A stretch of 64,000 nucleotides of DNA from an uncultured Lachnospiraceae bacterium (lineage in GTDB: Bacteria; Bacillota; Clostridia; Lachnospirales; Lachnospiraceae), in assembly GCA_934364805.1 (NCBI GenBank), contig CAKRMH010000002.1:1-64000 (forward strand). The letters run 5' to 3'. Within the stretch, counting starts at the first letter, position 1. Each line of letters opens with the position of its first letter. The position numbers were made by a program, and so were the translations under genes. Positions 1 through 7,840 of this stretch are shown piece after piece. Below the pieces are notes generated by a model, which saw only the letters and a program-made list of their open reading frames with translations, was not told the DNA's origin and searched no databases.

Positions 1-173
1 AACTTAGCTTGGCTAAATTTATCCTTTGATTTAATGTTTAAAGGTGCATCTCTCGATGCTGTTCGTCAAATCTTTTTTGATTTGCCTGAATAATTCTCAT
101 TGAATCTTTCAAGGTTTTTCACTGTTCAGTTATCAATGTTCTTTGTTGTTGTCTCATCAGCGACAACTTCTAA
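1..173 (-). other. Probable leader of an rRNA operon whose genes lie left of the window
   Basis: No reading frame is supported here. On the minus strand this DNA directly follows two strong tandem promoters and looks like the transcribed spacer that precedes 16S rRNA in Lachnospiraceae (the stretch around 90-150, read leftward, resembles such leaders from memory). No mature rRNA sequence is inside the window, so the identity is inferred from position and promoter strength. It could instead lead a tRNA or other stable-RNA operon. Confidence 0.5.
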
Positions 174-202
174 ATAATATCATATTTCGTCATCTCTGTC
201 AA
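174..202 (-). promoter_or_regulatory. Strong promoter P2 of a stable-RNA operon
   Basis: On the minus strand there is a perfect -35 TTGACA (197-202), a 17-base spacer and -10 TATTAT (174-179). It reads left, out of the window, and no protein gene follows within it. Together with the second promoter 94 bases upstream it forms a tandem pair typical of rRNA operons. Confidence 0.75.
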
Positions 203-267
203 CAACTTTTTATATTTTTTACTGTGATCACTTCGTCATCATGAACGCTCTCATCGACAGCTCAGTT

Positions 268-296
268 ATCATACCACGCACATATCCGAAAGTCAA
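268..296 (-). promoter_or_regulatory. Strong promoter P1 of a stable-RNA operon, with AT-rich upstream element
   Basis: On the minus strand -35 TTGACT (291-296), a 17-base spacer and -10 TATGAT (268-273). The 50 bases upstream (297-350) are very AT-rich with A and T tracts, as in UP elements that bind the alpha subunit of RNA polymerase. Same direction as P2. Confidence 0.7.
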
Positions 297-405
297 CAAA
301 TTTGTTTGAATTGTTTAAAGTAAATTAATTGTTTGAATAATTGCAAATTGTATATTCAATTCATACATTTCTGTTCACTTCTAAGTTCACAACCATGGCA
401 TAAAC

Positions 406-455
406 AAAAAGCTGATTGAACCAAATACACATCCGCATCTGATCCAGCCAGCTTT
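406..455 (-). terminator. Terminator after the TVP38-type gene
   Basis: On the minus strand AAAGCTG (449-455) pairs with CAGCTTT (407-413) across a long, partly paired loop, and the T-run continues to about 406. It lies 38 bases past the stop codon at 493. The long loop makes it a moderate-quality terminator. It would insulate the tandem promoters downstream. Confidence 0.5.
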
Positions 456-492
456 ACTCTTCTAAACCATCTTTTCTATTCATATGTTTGTT

Positions 493-1317
493 TTATGAAT
501 TGTTTCGGTTTTCAAATAAACGATTCATCCATTTTAAAATACGATTCTTAAAAATAAACGCCAGAACAGCCCCCACAACTCCAAGTACCAGCATTGCCAC
601 AATCACTCCAAAATAGCCATTCATCAAAAGCTCTCCGCAGAATACAAACAGAAAAATGCCTGGCACACATCCAATCGCTACTGCAAGGAAAAACTTCTTC
701 AATTTTAATGAGGATTTTGCCGCAATATGAGGTATGATCCCATTCGGAATTACCGGAACCACACACAGTGCCATAACCAGCCATGCAGGATGTTTTGTTT
801 TCTTCATCAACTCCGATACGCCAGCCTGTTTTTTATTTGGAAAAAGTTCGTCTGCTGCTTCTCCCATTCTGCGTGAAGCTATAAAAATTGCAACATTCGA
901 CACCACATATGTAATATAGCAGAGTATCGTTCCTTTTATCTTGCCATATACAATCCCCGCACACATATAAATCGGTATACCCGGGAAAATGATCGTTATC
1001 GTCTGCAGAACCTGAAGTGCTGCCAGTACAAACACGCCTTTTTTTCCAGCACCCTCGATATATTCCTGTATTTCCTGCTCGTTTCCACCTTCTAGAAGAC
1101 CCACAATGTCCGGAATAAATTTAACAATAGCATATATAAGGATGACCGCTAACAAAATAATAAATATGATCTGTAAAAGATTTCTTAATTTTTTCAGTTT
1201 CTTTCTATCCATATCCCGTATCATAGCACAAACCATATTGATTCCGCAAGTTACAATCTCTGCCTCATGACTATTCCAGATATACAAATCTCTTGTAAAC
1301 GAATGTCCATCCTGCAC
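493..1317 (-). CDS. TVP38/TMEM64 (DedA-like) membrane protein
   Basis: Integral membrane protein of the TVP38/TMEM64 SNARE-associated family, whose bacterial members are implicated in membrane lipid handling but mostly lack a defined substrate. Several hydrophobic segments are visible: about residues 43-65, 94-125 (containing a proline/glycine-rich FPGIPIY...AGIVYG signature) and more toward the C-terminus. The C-terminal tail is basic. The start is uncertain. The GTG at 1317 has GGAGAAG about 11 bases upstream, but it adds a polar 35-residue leader unusual for the family. The ATG at 1212 gives a more typical N-terminus but has no good ribosome binding site. It is flanked by a terminator on its 3' side and is not obviously in an operon with the next gene. 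Confidence 0.8.
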   Translation of the reverse strand: MQDGHSFTRDLYIWNSHEAEIVTCGINMVCAMIRDMDRKKLKKLRNLLQIIFIILLAVILIYAIVKFIPDIVGLLEGGNEQEIQEYIEGAGKKGVFVLAALQVLQTITIIFPGIPIYMCAGIVYGKIKGTILCYITYVVSNVAIFIASRRMGEAADELFPNKKQAGVSELMKKTKHPAWLVMALCVVPVIPNGIIPHIAAKSSLKLKKFFLAVAIGCVPGIFLFVFCGELLMNGYFGVIVAMLVLGVVGAVLAFIFKNRILKWMNRLFENRNNS

Positions 1318-1361
1318 ACGGTTTGCTTCTCCAGCTCAAACATAATTTTTTAACCATGTTT

Positions 1362-1700
1362 TTATGCCGGCTTATAGAAAACCATTTCGCCTTCATACAT
1401 TAACATTCTGAGGTTTACCATCTTCTTGATCTGTACCATATTTCTTTTATTTCCTCCGGCAAATACCGCAATATTTGCACAGGCATCCTCATCTTTTTCG
1501 TCCTCCGCTGTTCGAAATGTAAACAATATCATATTTTTAAATTCGACAACTTCTGTGTTCACTCCAAGATACGGTGCAACCTCGTTTTTTGTGCCCACAC
1601 ATATAATCTTTCTGCCTTTTACCGCCACACCTCCATCCAGTGCATTTTTATTTTTTGATGAAAGAATGCCATCACACAAAATAATATAATCTGCTTCCAT
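1362..1700 (-). CDS. Barrel-less amidohydrolase-like protein (composite domain only)
   Basis: A 112-residue protein. Residues 1-60 look like the N-terminal beta segment of amidohydrolases such as imidazolonepropionase or chlorohydrolase relatives (a DYIILCDG opening, then GGVAVKGRKI and TEVVEFKN). In those enzymes a PGxIDxHxH motif and a TIM barrel of about 300 residues follow. Here the chain passes directly to a segment resembling the C-terminal beta strands (ANIAVFAGG, then an LRMLMYEGEMVFY end). No metal-binding histidines of the barrel are present, so it cannot be a working hydrolase. The start is the ATG at 1700, preceded by GGAGGGG at good spacing. Either an in-frame deletion remnant or a small protein built from the beta-sandwich alone. 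Overlap of the two halves with real family members needs a search to confirm. Confidence 0.55.
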   Translation of the reverse strand: MEADYIILCDGILSSKNKNALDGGVAVKGRKIICVGTKNEVAPYLGVNTEVVEFKNMILFTFRTAEDEKDEDACANIAVFAGGNKRNMVQIKKMVNLRMLMYEGEMVFYKPA

Positions 1701-1760
1701 TCGCCCCTCCTTCTTCATTTCGTAACACTCTTGTATTCACAATCCAAATATTTCTACGCA

Positions 1761-1793
1761 AAAAGGAGTCCTCTGTTTCCAGAGAACTCCTTC
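1761..1793 (-). terminator. Terminator after the sugar cluster
   Basis: AAGGAGT-C-CTCTG at 1763-1775 pairs with CAGAG-A-ACTCCTT at 1780-1792. On the minus strand the hairpin is followed by five Ts. It sits about 50 bases past the xylulokinase stop codon and ends that operon. Confidence 0.85.
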
Positions 1794-1843
1794 GTTCATA
1801 TTCGTTATTGTAGCAAACTCAGCAGACTATGTAAAGACCTATC

Positions 1844-3301
1844 CTAAAAGAGACCTTTTACAGCCGGATAAAGTTTCTTAAATTTCTGATATCCTGCTTC
1901 ATACTTCTCAACAAGCTCCGGATCCGGTTCAACGGTATCTACCACTTTTACAAGTTTGTTGCATGCAGTTTCCACATCCGGGAATTCGTTACAGCCAACC
2001 GCTGCAAGAATTGCTCCGCCGTATCCAGGTCCTTCTTCACTCTCAATAATATCAAGCTTCAGATTCATAACTGCTGCAATGATCTTTCTCCAAAGAGGGC
2101 TCTTTGCGCCACCGCCGCAGATCTTTGATCTTTCAATCTGAATTCCAAGACTTCTGGCTACCTCCAAGGAATCACGAAGTCCAAACGCAACACCCTCCAA
2201 TACAGCCTGAGTCATATCTTCTCTTGTCGTATCCATTGACATTCCAATAAACATGGCTCTTGCATCCGGATTATTATGAGGCGAACGCTCTCCCATAAGA
2301 TACGGAAGATAAAATACATGGTTCTCACCAAGTTTTGTAATCCCTTTCTGTTCTCCTGCATAATCCTTCGTCTTTAAAATCTCATCCATCCACCATTTGT
2401 TGCAGGATGCAGCTGACAGCATACATCCCATAAGATGATATCCACCATCCGCGTGATCAAATGAATGCAGCGCATTGTTCTCATCAACACCAAATTTATC
2501 ACTGGAGATAAAGATTGTGCCACTTGTTCCAAGTGAAAGATTGCATCTTCCCGCTCCAACTGTTCCGGTTCCAACCGCTGCTGCTGCGTTATCTCCGGCA
2601 CCTGCAATTACTTTAACCCCGGCAGAAACGCCAAGCTCAGCTGCAATCTCCGGTCTCAGATTACCTACCACTTCATAGCTTTCAAACAACTTCGGAAGCT
2701 GTTCCTCTGTCACATGACAGATCTCCATCATCTCTTTTGACCAACACTTATTCTTGACATCCAAAAGAAGCATTCCAGATGCATCCGAATAATCTGTACA
2801 GAATGTTCCTGAAAGACGGTATGCGAGATAATCTTTCGGAAGCATGATTTTTTTCACTTTTGCCCAGAGATCCGGTTCATTTTTCTGCATCCAGAGGATC
2901 TTCGGCGCAGTAAACCCCGCAAATGCGATATTTGCAGTATACTGAGACAGCTTATCTTTTCCAATCTCGTTGTTCAGATACTCTGTCTCTGCCGTTGTAC
3001 GTCCATCGTTCCATAAAATGGCCGGTCGAACGACTTTATCCTTCTCATCCAGTGTAACGAGACCATGCATCTGTCCACCAAAGCTGATTCCTGCAACCTG
3101 GCTCTTATCGCATTCAGAAAGAAGTTCCTTCAGACCGTCCATAGACTGATCATACCAGTCATATGGATTCTGTTCGGACCATCCTGGATGCGGAAAAGAC
3201 AATGCATATTCACGGGATGCTATTTTCTCAATGTGTCCTTCTGAATTCATGAGAAGCAGTTTGACTGCTGATGTTCCAAGGTCAACTCCGATATATAACA
3301 T
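1844..3301 (-). CDS. xylB: Xylulokinase-type FGGY sugar kinase
   Basis: Cytoplasmic FGGY-family kinase that phosphorylates a ketopentose with ATP, classically D-xylulose to D-xylulose 5-phosphate. The 485-residue length is that of XylB. Visible are the N-terminal phosphate loop GVDLGTSAVK (5-14), the substrate-contact GGQMHG segment (about 76-81), the catalytic aspartate in GAGDNAAAA (about 233-241), and the C-terminal GGGAKSPLWR adenosine-site motif. It is the last gene of a cluster with an isomerase 9 bases upstream, DUF4867 and an AraC regulator. No xylose isomerase (XylA) is nearby, so the true sugar may be the product of the adjacent FucI-like isomerase rather than xylulose. Confidence 0.92.
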   Translation of the reverse strand: MLYIGVDLGTSAVKLLLMNSEGHIEKIASREYALSFPHPGWSEQNPYDWYDQSMDGLKELLSECDKSQVAGISFGGQMHGLVTLDEKDKVVRPAILWNDGRTTAETEYLNNEIGKDKLSQYTANIAFAGFTAPKILWMQKNEPDLWAKVKKIMLPKDYLAYRLSGTFCTDYSDASGMLLLDVKNKCWSKEMMEICHVTEEQLPKLFESYEVVGNLRPEIAAELGVSAGVKVIAGAGDNAAAAVGTGTVGAGRCNLSLGTSGTIFISSDKFGVDENNALHSFDHADGGYHLMGCMLSAASCNKWWMDEILKTKDYAGEQKGITKLGENHVFYLPYLMGERSPHNNPDARAMFIGMSMDTTREDMTQAVLEGVAFGLRDSLEVARSLGIQIERSKICGGGAKSPLWRKIIAAVMNLKLDIIESEEGPGYGGAILAAVGCNEFPDVETACNKLVKVVDTVEPDPELVEKYEAGYQKFKKLYPAVKGLF

Positions 3302-3310
3302 GTCTGCCTC

Positions 3311-4795
3311 CTATGCAAATGGATTCTCTGTCGGGTAACGGTCTCCTGCCGGCTGATTATAACCAATCTCTTCCACAGGTACACCAATATATTTAAACAC
3401 TTCATATAAAGCCTTGCCATAATGTCCAAATGCTACCGCACCATGATGAGGGAAGTTTTTCTCAATCAGTACATGGCGATAGAATCTGCCCATCTCAGGA
3501 ATTGCGAAAATTCCGATAGATCCGAATGATCTTGTTGCAACCGGAAGCACTTCACCATGTGCAATATAAGCACGAAGTTTGCAATCAGCAGTGCTCTGCA
3601 GACGGAAGAAAGTGATGTCACCCGGTTTGATATCTCCCTCTAATGTTCCGTTTGTAACTTCGATTGGAAGACTTCTTGCCATGATCTTCTGATATCTCAT
3701 CTCACAGAAAGCAAGTTTGCTGGATGCTGTATTTCCACAATGGAATCCCATAAATGTATCTTTTAATGTATACGGATATTTTCCTTCAATATCTTCTTTG
3801 TACATATCAGCTGGTACCGAGTTGTTGATATCAAGCAATGTTACGGTATCCTCACTTACAACGGTTCCAATGAACTCGCTTAGGCATCCGTAAATGTCAA
3901 CCTCGCAGGATACAGGGATTCCCTGAGCAGTAAGACGGCTGTTTACATAACATGGCACAAATCCAAACTGTGTCTGGAATGCCGGCCAGCATTTACCTGC
4001 AATTGCAACATATTTGCGATATCCTCTGTGGTCTTTCACCCAGTCTTTTAAAGTCAGCTCATACTGTGCTAATTTTGGAAGAACTTCTGGTTTCCTGTTA
4101 CCAGCGCCAAGCTCTTTCTCCATTTCAGCAACAATCTGTGGAATTCTCTCATCCCCTTCATGTTTGTTAAATGCTTCAAACAGGTCTAACTCTGAGTTTT
4201 CCTCGATCTCTACGCCAAGGTTATATAACTGTTTGATCGGTGCATTACATGCAAGGAAGTTCAAAGGTCTTGGCCCAAAGCTGATGATCTTTAAGCTGTT
4301 TAAAGCAACAATCGCACGGGCGATCGGCTCAAACTCATGGATCATATCTGCACATTCTTCTGCAGTTCCTATCGGATATTCCGGGATATATGCTTTTACA
4401 TTACGGAGTTTTAAGTTGTAGCTTGCGTTCAGCATTCCGCAATATGCATCTCCACGTCCGTCCATCAGGCTGTCTCCTGACTCTTCGGCAGCTGCAATAA
4501 ACATCTTTGGTCCATCAAAATGTTTTGCAAGCAATGTTTCTGCGATCTCCGGTCCAAAGTTTCCAAGATATACAACCAGTGCATCACAGCCTGCTGCTTT
4601 TACATCCTCTAATGCCTGAACCATATGGATCTCACTCTCAACGATACAGACTGGGCACTCATAAATATGTTCCTCACCGTATTTTGCTTTGTAGGCATCA
4701 ATTAATGCTTTTCTTCTGTTTACAGAAAGGCTTTCTGGAAAACAGTCTCTGCTGACTGCAACTACTCCGATTTTGATATTTGGCATATTGCTCAT
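3311..4795 (-). CDS. L-fucose/L-arabinose isomerase family protein
   Basis: A 494-residue aldose-ketose isomerase-like protein of the FucI/AraA superfamily; the substrate is not evident. The N-terminal half has the Rossmann-like layout of the family. In the C-terminal half a glutamate in CEVDIYG (about 305), an aspartate in LLDINNS (about 332) and a histidine in FPHHGAV (about 450) are candidates for the three manganese ligands known in FucI. It lies between DUF4867 and the xylulokinase-type kinase, so it probably makes the ketose that the kinase phosphorylates. Aldoses such as L-fucose, D-arabinose or L-arabinose are all possible. No transporter is adjacent. The start ATG at 4795 has an AGGAGGATAA-type ribosome binding site. 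Confidence 0.88.
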   Translation of the reverse strand: MSNMPNIKIGVVAVSRDCFPESLSVNRRKALIDAYKAKYGEEHIYECPVCIVESEIHMVQALEDVKAAGCDALVVYLGNFGPEIAETLLAKHFDGPKMFIAAAEESGDSLMDGRGDAYCGMLNASYNLKLRNVKAYIPEYPIGTAEECADMIHEFEPIARAIVALNSLKIISFGPRPLNFLACNAPIKQLYNLGVEIEENSELDLFEAFNKHEGDERIPQIVAEMEKELGAGNRKPEVLPKLAQYELTLKDWVKDHRGYRKYVAIAGKCWPAFQTQFGFVPCYVNSRLTAQGIPVSCEVDIYGCLSEFIGTVVSEDTVTLLDINNSVPADMYKEDIEGKYPYTLKDTFMGFHCGNTASSKLAFCEMRYQKIMARSLPIEVTNGTLEGDIKPGDITFFRLQSTADCKLRAYIAHGEVLPVATRSFGSIGIFAIPEMGRFYRHVLIEKNFPHHGAVAFGHYGKALYEVFKYIGVPVEEIGYNQPAGDRYPTENPFA

Positions 4796-4843
4796 TGTAT
4801 TATCCTCCTAAAATCCGTGTAAATCATATAAACTCAATGTTAT

Positions 4844-5458
4844 TTAAATAGAAACATTCTCGCCTTTTAATCCGTTGAACGCTCCTTCAATTGCTGCTTC
4901 TTCATGTGCGATCAGCCACTTGTTCTTCGCTGTCATAAGCTGATCTTCTCCAGATGCCGGCAATGTAAAATCAATCTCTGTGTTTGTTCCCTTCGGAAGG
5001 ATTACAACACATTTAAATCCGCCATCTTCTTTGTTGCATGGTGCATAGTGAAGTGTTGTGCCATACATTTCCACCACACTTCCTGCCGGAACAAAAAATG
5101 CTTCGATCCTGTCGGTTTCATATGTATGATCTTCTTTCACATCTGGAAGCCATCCTAAAAGAAGAACCATATCCGTTACTGCAATATTAATCTCCGAATT
5201 GCGGTGATACTCTACTGCATTCAGTTTCTTGTTATTTCCATTGCAGTATCCAATCTGGATCGGTAAGCCGCCAAACATGCGGTTTTGAAATTCTTTCGCC
5301 TCTGGCAGCACTTCCATTTCCTCTACAGATGGCACATAAATGACATCTTCCGGAAGTGGAGTATGTTCCATTTCTTTGATGATCCTGGTACATTCAATGT
5401 CGTTCCACACTTTTCCATATTTGCGGAATTTTTCGTCCTGAATAGAATAAATCTCCAT
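4844..5458 (-). CDS. DUF4867 family cupin-like protein
   Basis: A 204-residue protein that I assign to DUF4867, a family found in sugar catabolic clusters of Firmicutes. It is predicted cytoplasmic, with no signal peptide or membrane segment. The middle (about residues 70-160) has a cupin-like pattern: AVEYHRNSEIN with a histidine, VLLLGW, AFFVPAGSVVEMYG, then LHYAPC. This suggests a beta-barrel with a metal or sugar pocket, such as a sugar isomerase, epimerase or mutarotase. The function is not known. It is the first structural gene after the AraC regulator and precedes the isomerase by 48 bases. A TATACT -10-like box lies in the 79-base gap upstream without a clear -35, as expected for an activator-dependent promoter. 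Confidence 0.75.
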   Translation of the reverse strand: MEIYSIQDEKFRKYGKVWNDIECTRIIKEMEHTPLPEDVIYVPSVEEMEVLPEAKEFQNRMFGGLPIQIGYCNGNNKKLNAVEYHRNSEINIAVTDMVLLLGWLPDVKEDHTYETDRIEAFFVPAGSVVEMYGTTLHYAPCNKEDGGFKCVVILPKGTNTEIDFTLPASGEDQLMTAKNKWLIAHEEAAIEGAFNGLKGENVSI

Positions 5459-5537
5459 GTCTACCCCCTGTTTATTTGATGATACCAGTATAACAGGCTG
5501 TAAACATGGAGACTACCAATTCCTTGTCTTTCCAATG

Positions 5538-6380
5538 TCACTTTTTTGTCTTTTTTATTTGTTTGCGAAATTCATTCGGAAGAATCCCATACCGCTTACG
5601 AAACAGATTCGACAGCGCTTTGCTGTTTGGGAAACCATGTTCCAACGCAATCTCTCCGATTTCTTTCTCTGTTTCCTGCAGATCCAAAAGAGCATGTTCC
5701 AGTCTTACGCTCTGAAGATAATCTTTATAATTAATCTTTGCATATTTCATAAACATTCTCGAAAGATATGATGGCGAATATCCAAAAATACCTGCCAGCT
5801 TTTCCAGCGTAATATCTTCCTTATAATGCTCTTTCAAATATGAAGTAATAACGCCCAGACGTTTTAACTGCTTATTGCTTTTCAAAAGATCTTCATGTAC
5901 TTCCAGTTTCCGGTATTTTGTCACAAGAAGATATTGCAGCTGATAAAACAGACTCATCATCTGAAGTTCATACCCGATTTTTTGTTCTGTATAAAGTCTG
6001 AACAGTTCAAACATCATACTGGTTACCTGACTGTCATATGTTTTCTCCCCATGTGAAAACCATATAAACTGTTCTTCCGTATAATAAGCAGAAAAAAGAT
6101 TAACTGGAATCTGAAGAACAATTGTCCGGTTCGGCCTCGGTGCACGGACCGCATGCACCTCATTACTGTTTACAATAATAAAATTCCCGGTCTCGAGCGG
6201 ATACTGTTTTTCATTCAGAATGAATTCCAGACTTCCCTCCTGCACCGCAAAAATTTCAATTGAGCGGTGCCAGTGCTTCTCTCTCAAATATTTTCCGTTA
6301 TTTCCTTCAAACAGAAACAGTTTAAACGGAAATCCCTGATTCGGGACGATCACCTCATGCTGATACGCCGGATTATTCAT
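5538..6380 (-). CDS. AraC family transcriptional regulator
   Basis: A 280-residue regulator. The N-terminal cupin-type sensor domain (about 15-110) has the HWHRSIEIF and PLETGNFIIVNSNEVH patterns that hold the sugar in AraC-like proteins. The C-terminal part (about 180-275) carries two helix-turn-helix motifs, with LEKLAGIFGYSPSYLSRMF as the first recognition region and FPNSKALSNLFRKRYG as the second. It sits directly upstream of DUF4867, the isomerase and the kinase in the same direction, and most likely activates them in response to their sugar. Its start codon is 6 bases past the proC stop, so it may also be read from the proC promoter. Confidence 0.9.
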   Translation of the reverse strand: MNNPAYQHEVIVPNQGFPFKLFLFEGNNGKYLREKHWHRSIEIFAVQEGSLEFILNEKQYPLETGNFIIVNSNEVHAVRAPRPNRTIVLQIPVNLFSAYYTEEQFIWFSHGEKTYDSQVTSMMFELFRLYTEQKIGYELQMMSLFYQLQYLLVTKYRKLEVHEDLLKSNKQLKRLGVITSYLKEHYKEDITLEKLAGIFGYSPSYLSRMFMKYAKINYKDYLQSVRLEHALLDLQETEKEIGEIALEHGFPNSKALSNLFRKRYGILPNEFRKQIKKTKK

Positions 6381-6386
6381 ATAAAC

Positions 6387-7181
6387 TTACATCTTTCTTG
6401 AAATATCAAGGCATTTCTCCATCGCCTCAAACACAGCACTCCGCATGCCTTTTTCTTCTAATACCCGCACTGCCTGAATCGTTGTTCCGGCCGGAGAGCA
6501 TACCATGTCCTTTAATTCACCCGGATGCATCCCCGTTTCAAGCACCATTTTTGCACTGCCGAGTACCGCCTGCGCTGCAAACGTATATGCTTGTTTTCTT
6601 GGCATTCCGCCTGCAACTGCCGCATCTGCCATTGCCTCAATAAACATAAATACATACGCCGGTGAGCTTCCACTGACTGCTGTCACGACATCCATAAGAT
6701 GCTCAGCAATGACTTCCGTCTTGGAAAATCCACTGCAGATCTCACGTACAAGTGCAATATCCTCCTCTGTAACAAGCGAATTTACGCACATTCCCATCAT
6801 GCCTTCTTTCACCATAGCCGGTGTGTTTGGCATTGTACGAATGATCTTCATTTCCTTGCCGAACTGCTCGCTGAGCCACTCAAGCGTTTTCCCAGGAGCA
6901 ATTGAGATAACAATCTTCTCTTCTGAAACAACATCTTTGATCTGTGCGATCACTTCTGCATAAAACTGCGGTTTTACTGCCAGAAAAAGAATATCTGCAA
7001 ATTCAGCAACCCTGGCATTCTCTGTCGTTACCAAAACGCCGAGTACCTTCTTCTTATCTTCCAGTGAACTTTCACTCTTTGTAGAGATCATGATCTCCTC
7101 TTTGGTACATTTTCCTGAATCAAGAACACCTTTCACCATGGCAGTTCCCATATTTCCACATCCAATAAATCCTAACTTCAT
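6387..7181 (-). CDS. proC: Pyrroline-5-carboxylate reductase
   Basis: Catalyses the last step of proline synthesis, NAD(P)H-dependent reduction of 1-pyrroline-5-carboxylate to L-proline, in the cytoplasm. The length of 264 residues fits the family. The Rossmann motif GFIGCGNMG (4-12) and the C-terminal signature around TAVSGSSPAYVFMFIEA (about 163-179) and the VCSPAGTTIQA segment (about 228-238) are all present. A GAGGAAATG-type ribosome binding site precedes the ATG at 7181. proA and proB are not in the window. Confidence 0.95.
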   Translation of the reverse strand: MKLGFIGCGNMGTAMVKGVLDSGKCTKEEIMISTKSESSLEDKKKVLGVLVTTENARVAEFADILFLAVKPQFYAEVIAQIKDVVSEEKIVISIAPGKTLEWLSEQFGKEMKIIRTMPNTPAMVKEGMMGMCVNSLVTEEDIALVREICSGFSKTEVIAEHLMDVVTAVSGSSPAYVFMFIEAMADAAVAGGMPRKQAYTFAAQAVLGSAKMVLETGMHPGELKDMVCSPAGTTIQAVRVLEEKGMRSAVFEAMEKCLDISRKM

Positions 7182-7207
7182 AACATTTCCTCCTTGCTGT
7201 CTGTAAT

Positions 7208-7744
7208 TTATGCTTTTTTTATTGCAGAAGATTCATACTTATCCCCAACACGTCTGCGATGAAGGCGGTACGCCCAGAGTATTGGCTTTTCCATATAACG
7301 CTTCAGAACGATCTGGATCTCCTCTTTCGGATGGATCGGCTTCACCAGAATCGTCCGGATTCCGGCAATATTTGCCCCCATAACATCCGTAAATATCTGA
7401 TCTCCCACAAAAATAGTATTCTCCGAAGTCGTGTTCATCTGCTCCATTGCCTTTTTGTAATTTGCGGGTTTTGGTTTTCCTGCTTTAAAAATGTAATGAA
7501 CATGAACCGCATCATTGAACATTTTTACACGTGGTTCTTTATTATTCGATAATAAGGTGCAGGCAAAGCCAAGTTCCTTCAAATGCGCAAATAATGCGAC
7601 CGCTCTCTCATCTGCCGGTGCTCCATGGGGAACCAGCGTATTATCTATGTCAAAAATAACGCCCCGGTAACCGTCACGATATAGTTTGTCAAAGTCAATG
7701 ATATACGTAGATTCCAAATATTCATCTGGGTAAAAAATACTCAT
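7208..7744 (-). CDS. YqeG family HAD IIIA-type phosphatase
   Basis: Small cytoplasmic haloacid dehalogenase-fold phosphatase. The HAD motif I is FDIDNTLV (about 31-38), motif II is the TLLSNN threonine/serine strand, motif III the lysine in AGKPKPANY, and motif IV FVGDQIFTDVMGAN. The IIIA group includes phosphatidylglycerophosphate phosphatases and proteins of unknown substrate, so no reaction is assigned. The start is taken at the ATG at 7744, which has AGGAG 8 bases upstream; an in-frame ATG at 7768 has none. The protein is then 178 residues. Confidence 0.88.
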   Translation of the reverse strand: MSIFYPDEYLESTYIIDFDKLYRDGYRGVIFDIDNTLVPHGAPADERAVALFAHLKELGFACTLLSNNKEPRVKMFNDAVHVHYIFKAGKPKPANYKKAMEQMNTTSENTIFVGDQIFTDVMGANIAGIRTILVKPIHPKEEIQIVLKRYMEKPILWAYRLHRRRVGDKYESSAIKKA

Positions 7745-7792
7745 TCCTGTTTCTCCTGTCAGTTGCATCTGTTTTATTATCTATTAAAACAT

Positions 7793-7826
7793 AAAAAACC
7801 GTATTGGGCAACTATGCCAATACGGT
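7793..7826 (-). terminator. Strong terminator after the small conserved protein gene
   Basis: ACCGTATTGG at 7798-7807 pairs perfectly with CCAATACGGT at 7817-7826. On the minus strand six Ts follow (7793-7798). It lies 15 bases past the stop codon at 7841 and separates that gene from yqeG. Confidence 0.9.
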
Positions 7827-7840
7827 CACATGTTCATTCT

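Noticed and set aside
2374..2607. Long shadow reading frames on both strands within xylB, the isomerase, priA and other genes
   Set aside because: They overlap well-supported genes in other frames, lack ribosome binding sites and have no recognisable motifs.
5459..5537. A clear AraC operator pair before DUF4867
   Set aside because: No direct repeats of convincing length were seen in the 79-base gap; only a TATACT box is noted.
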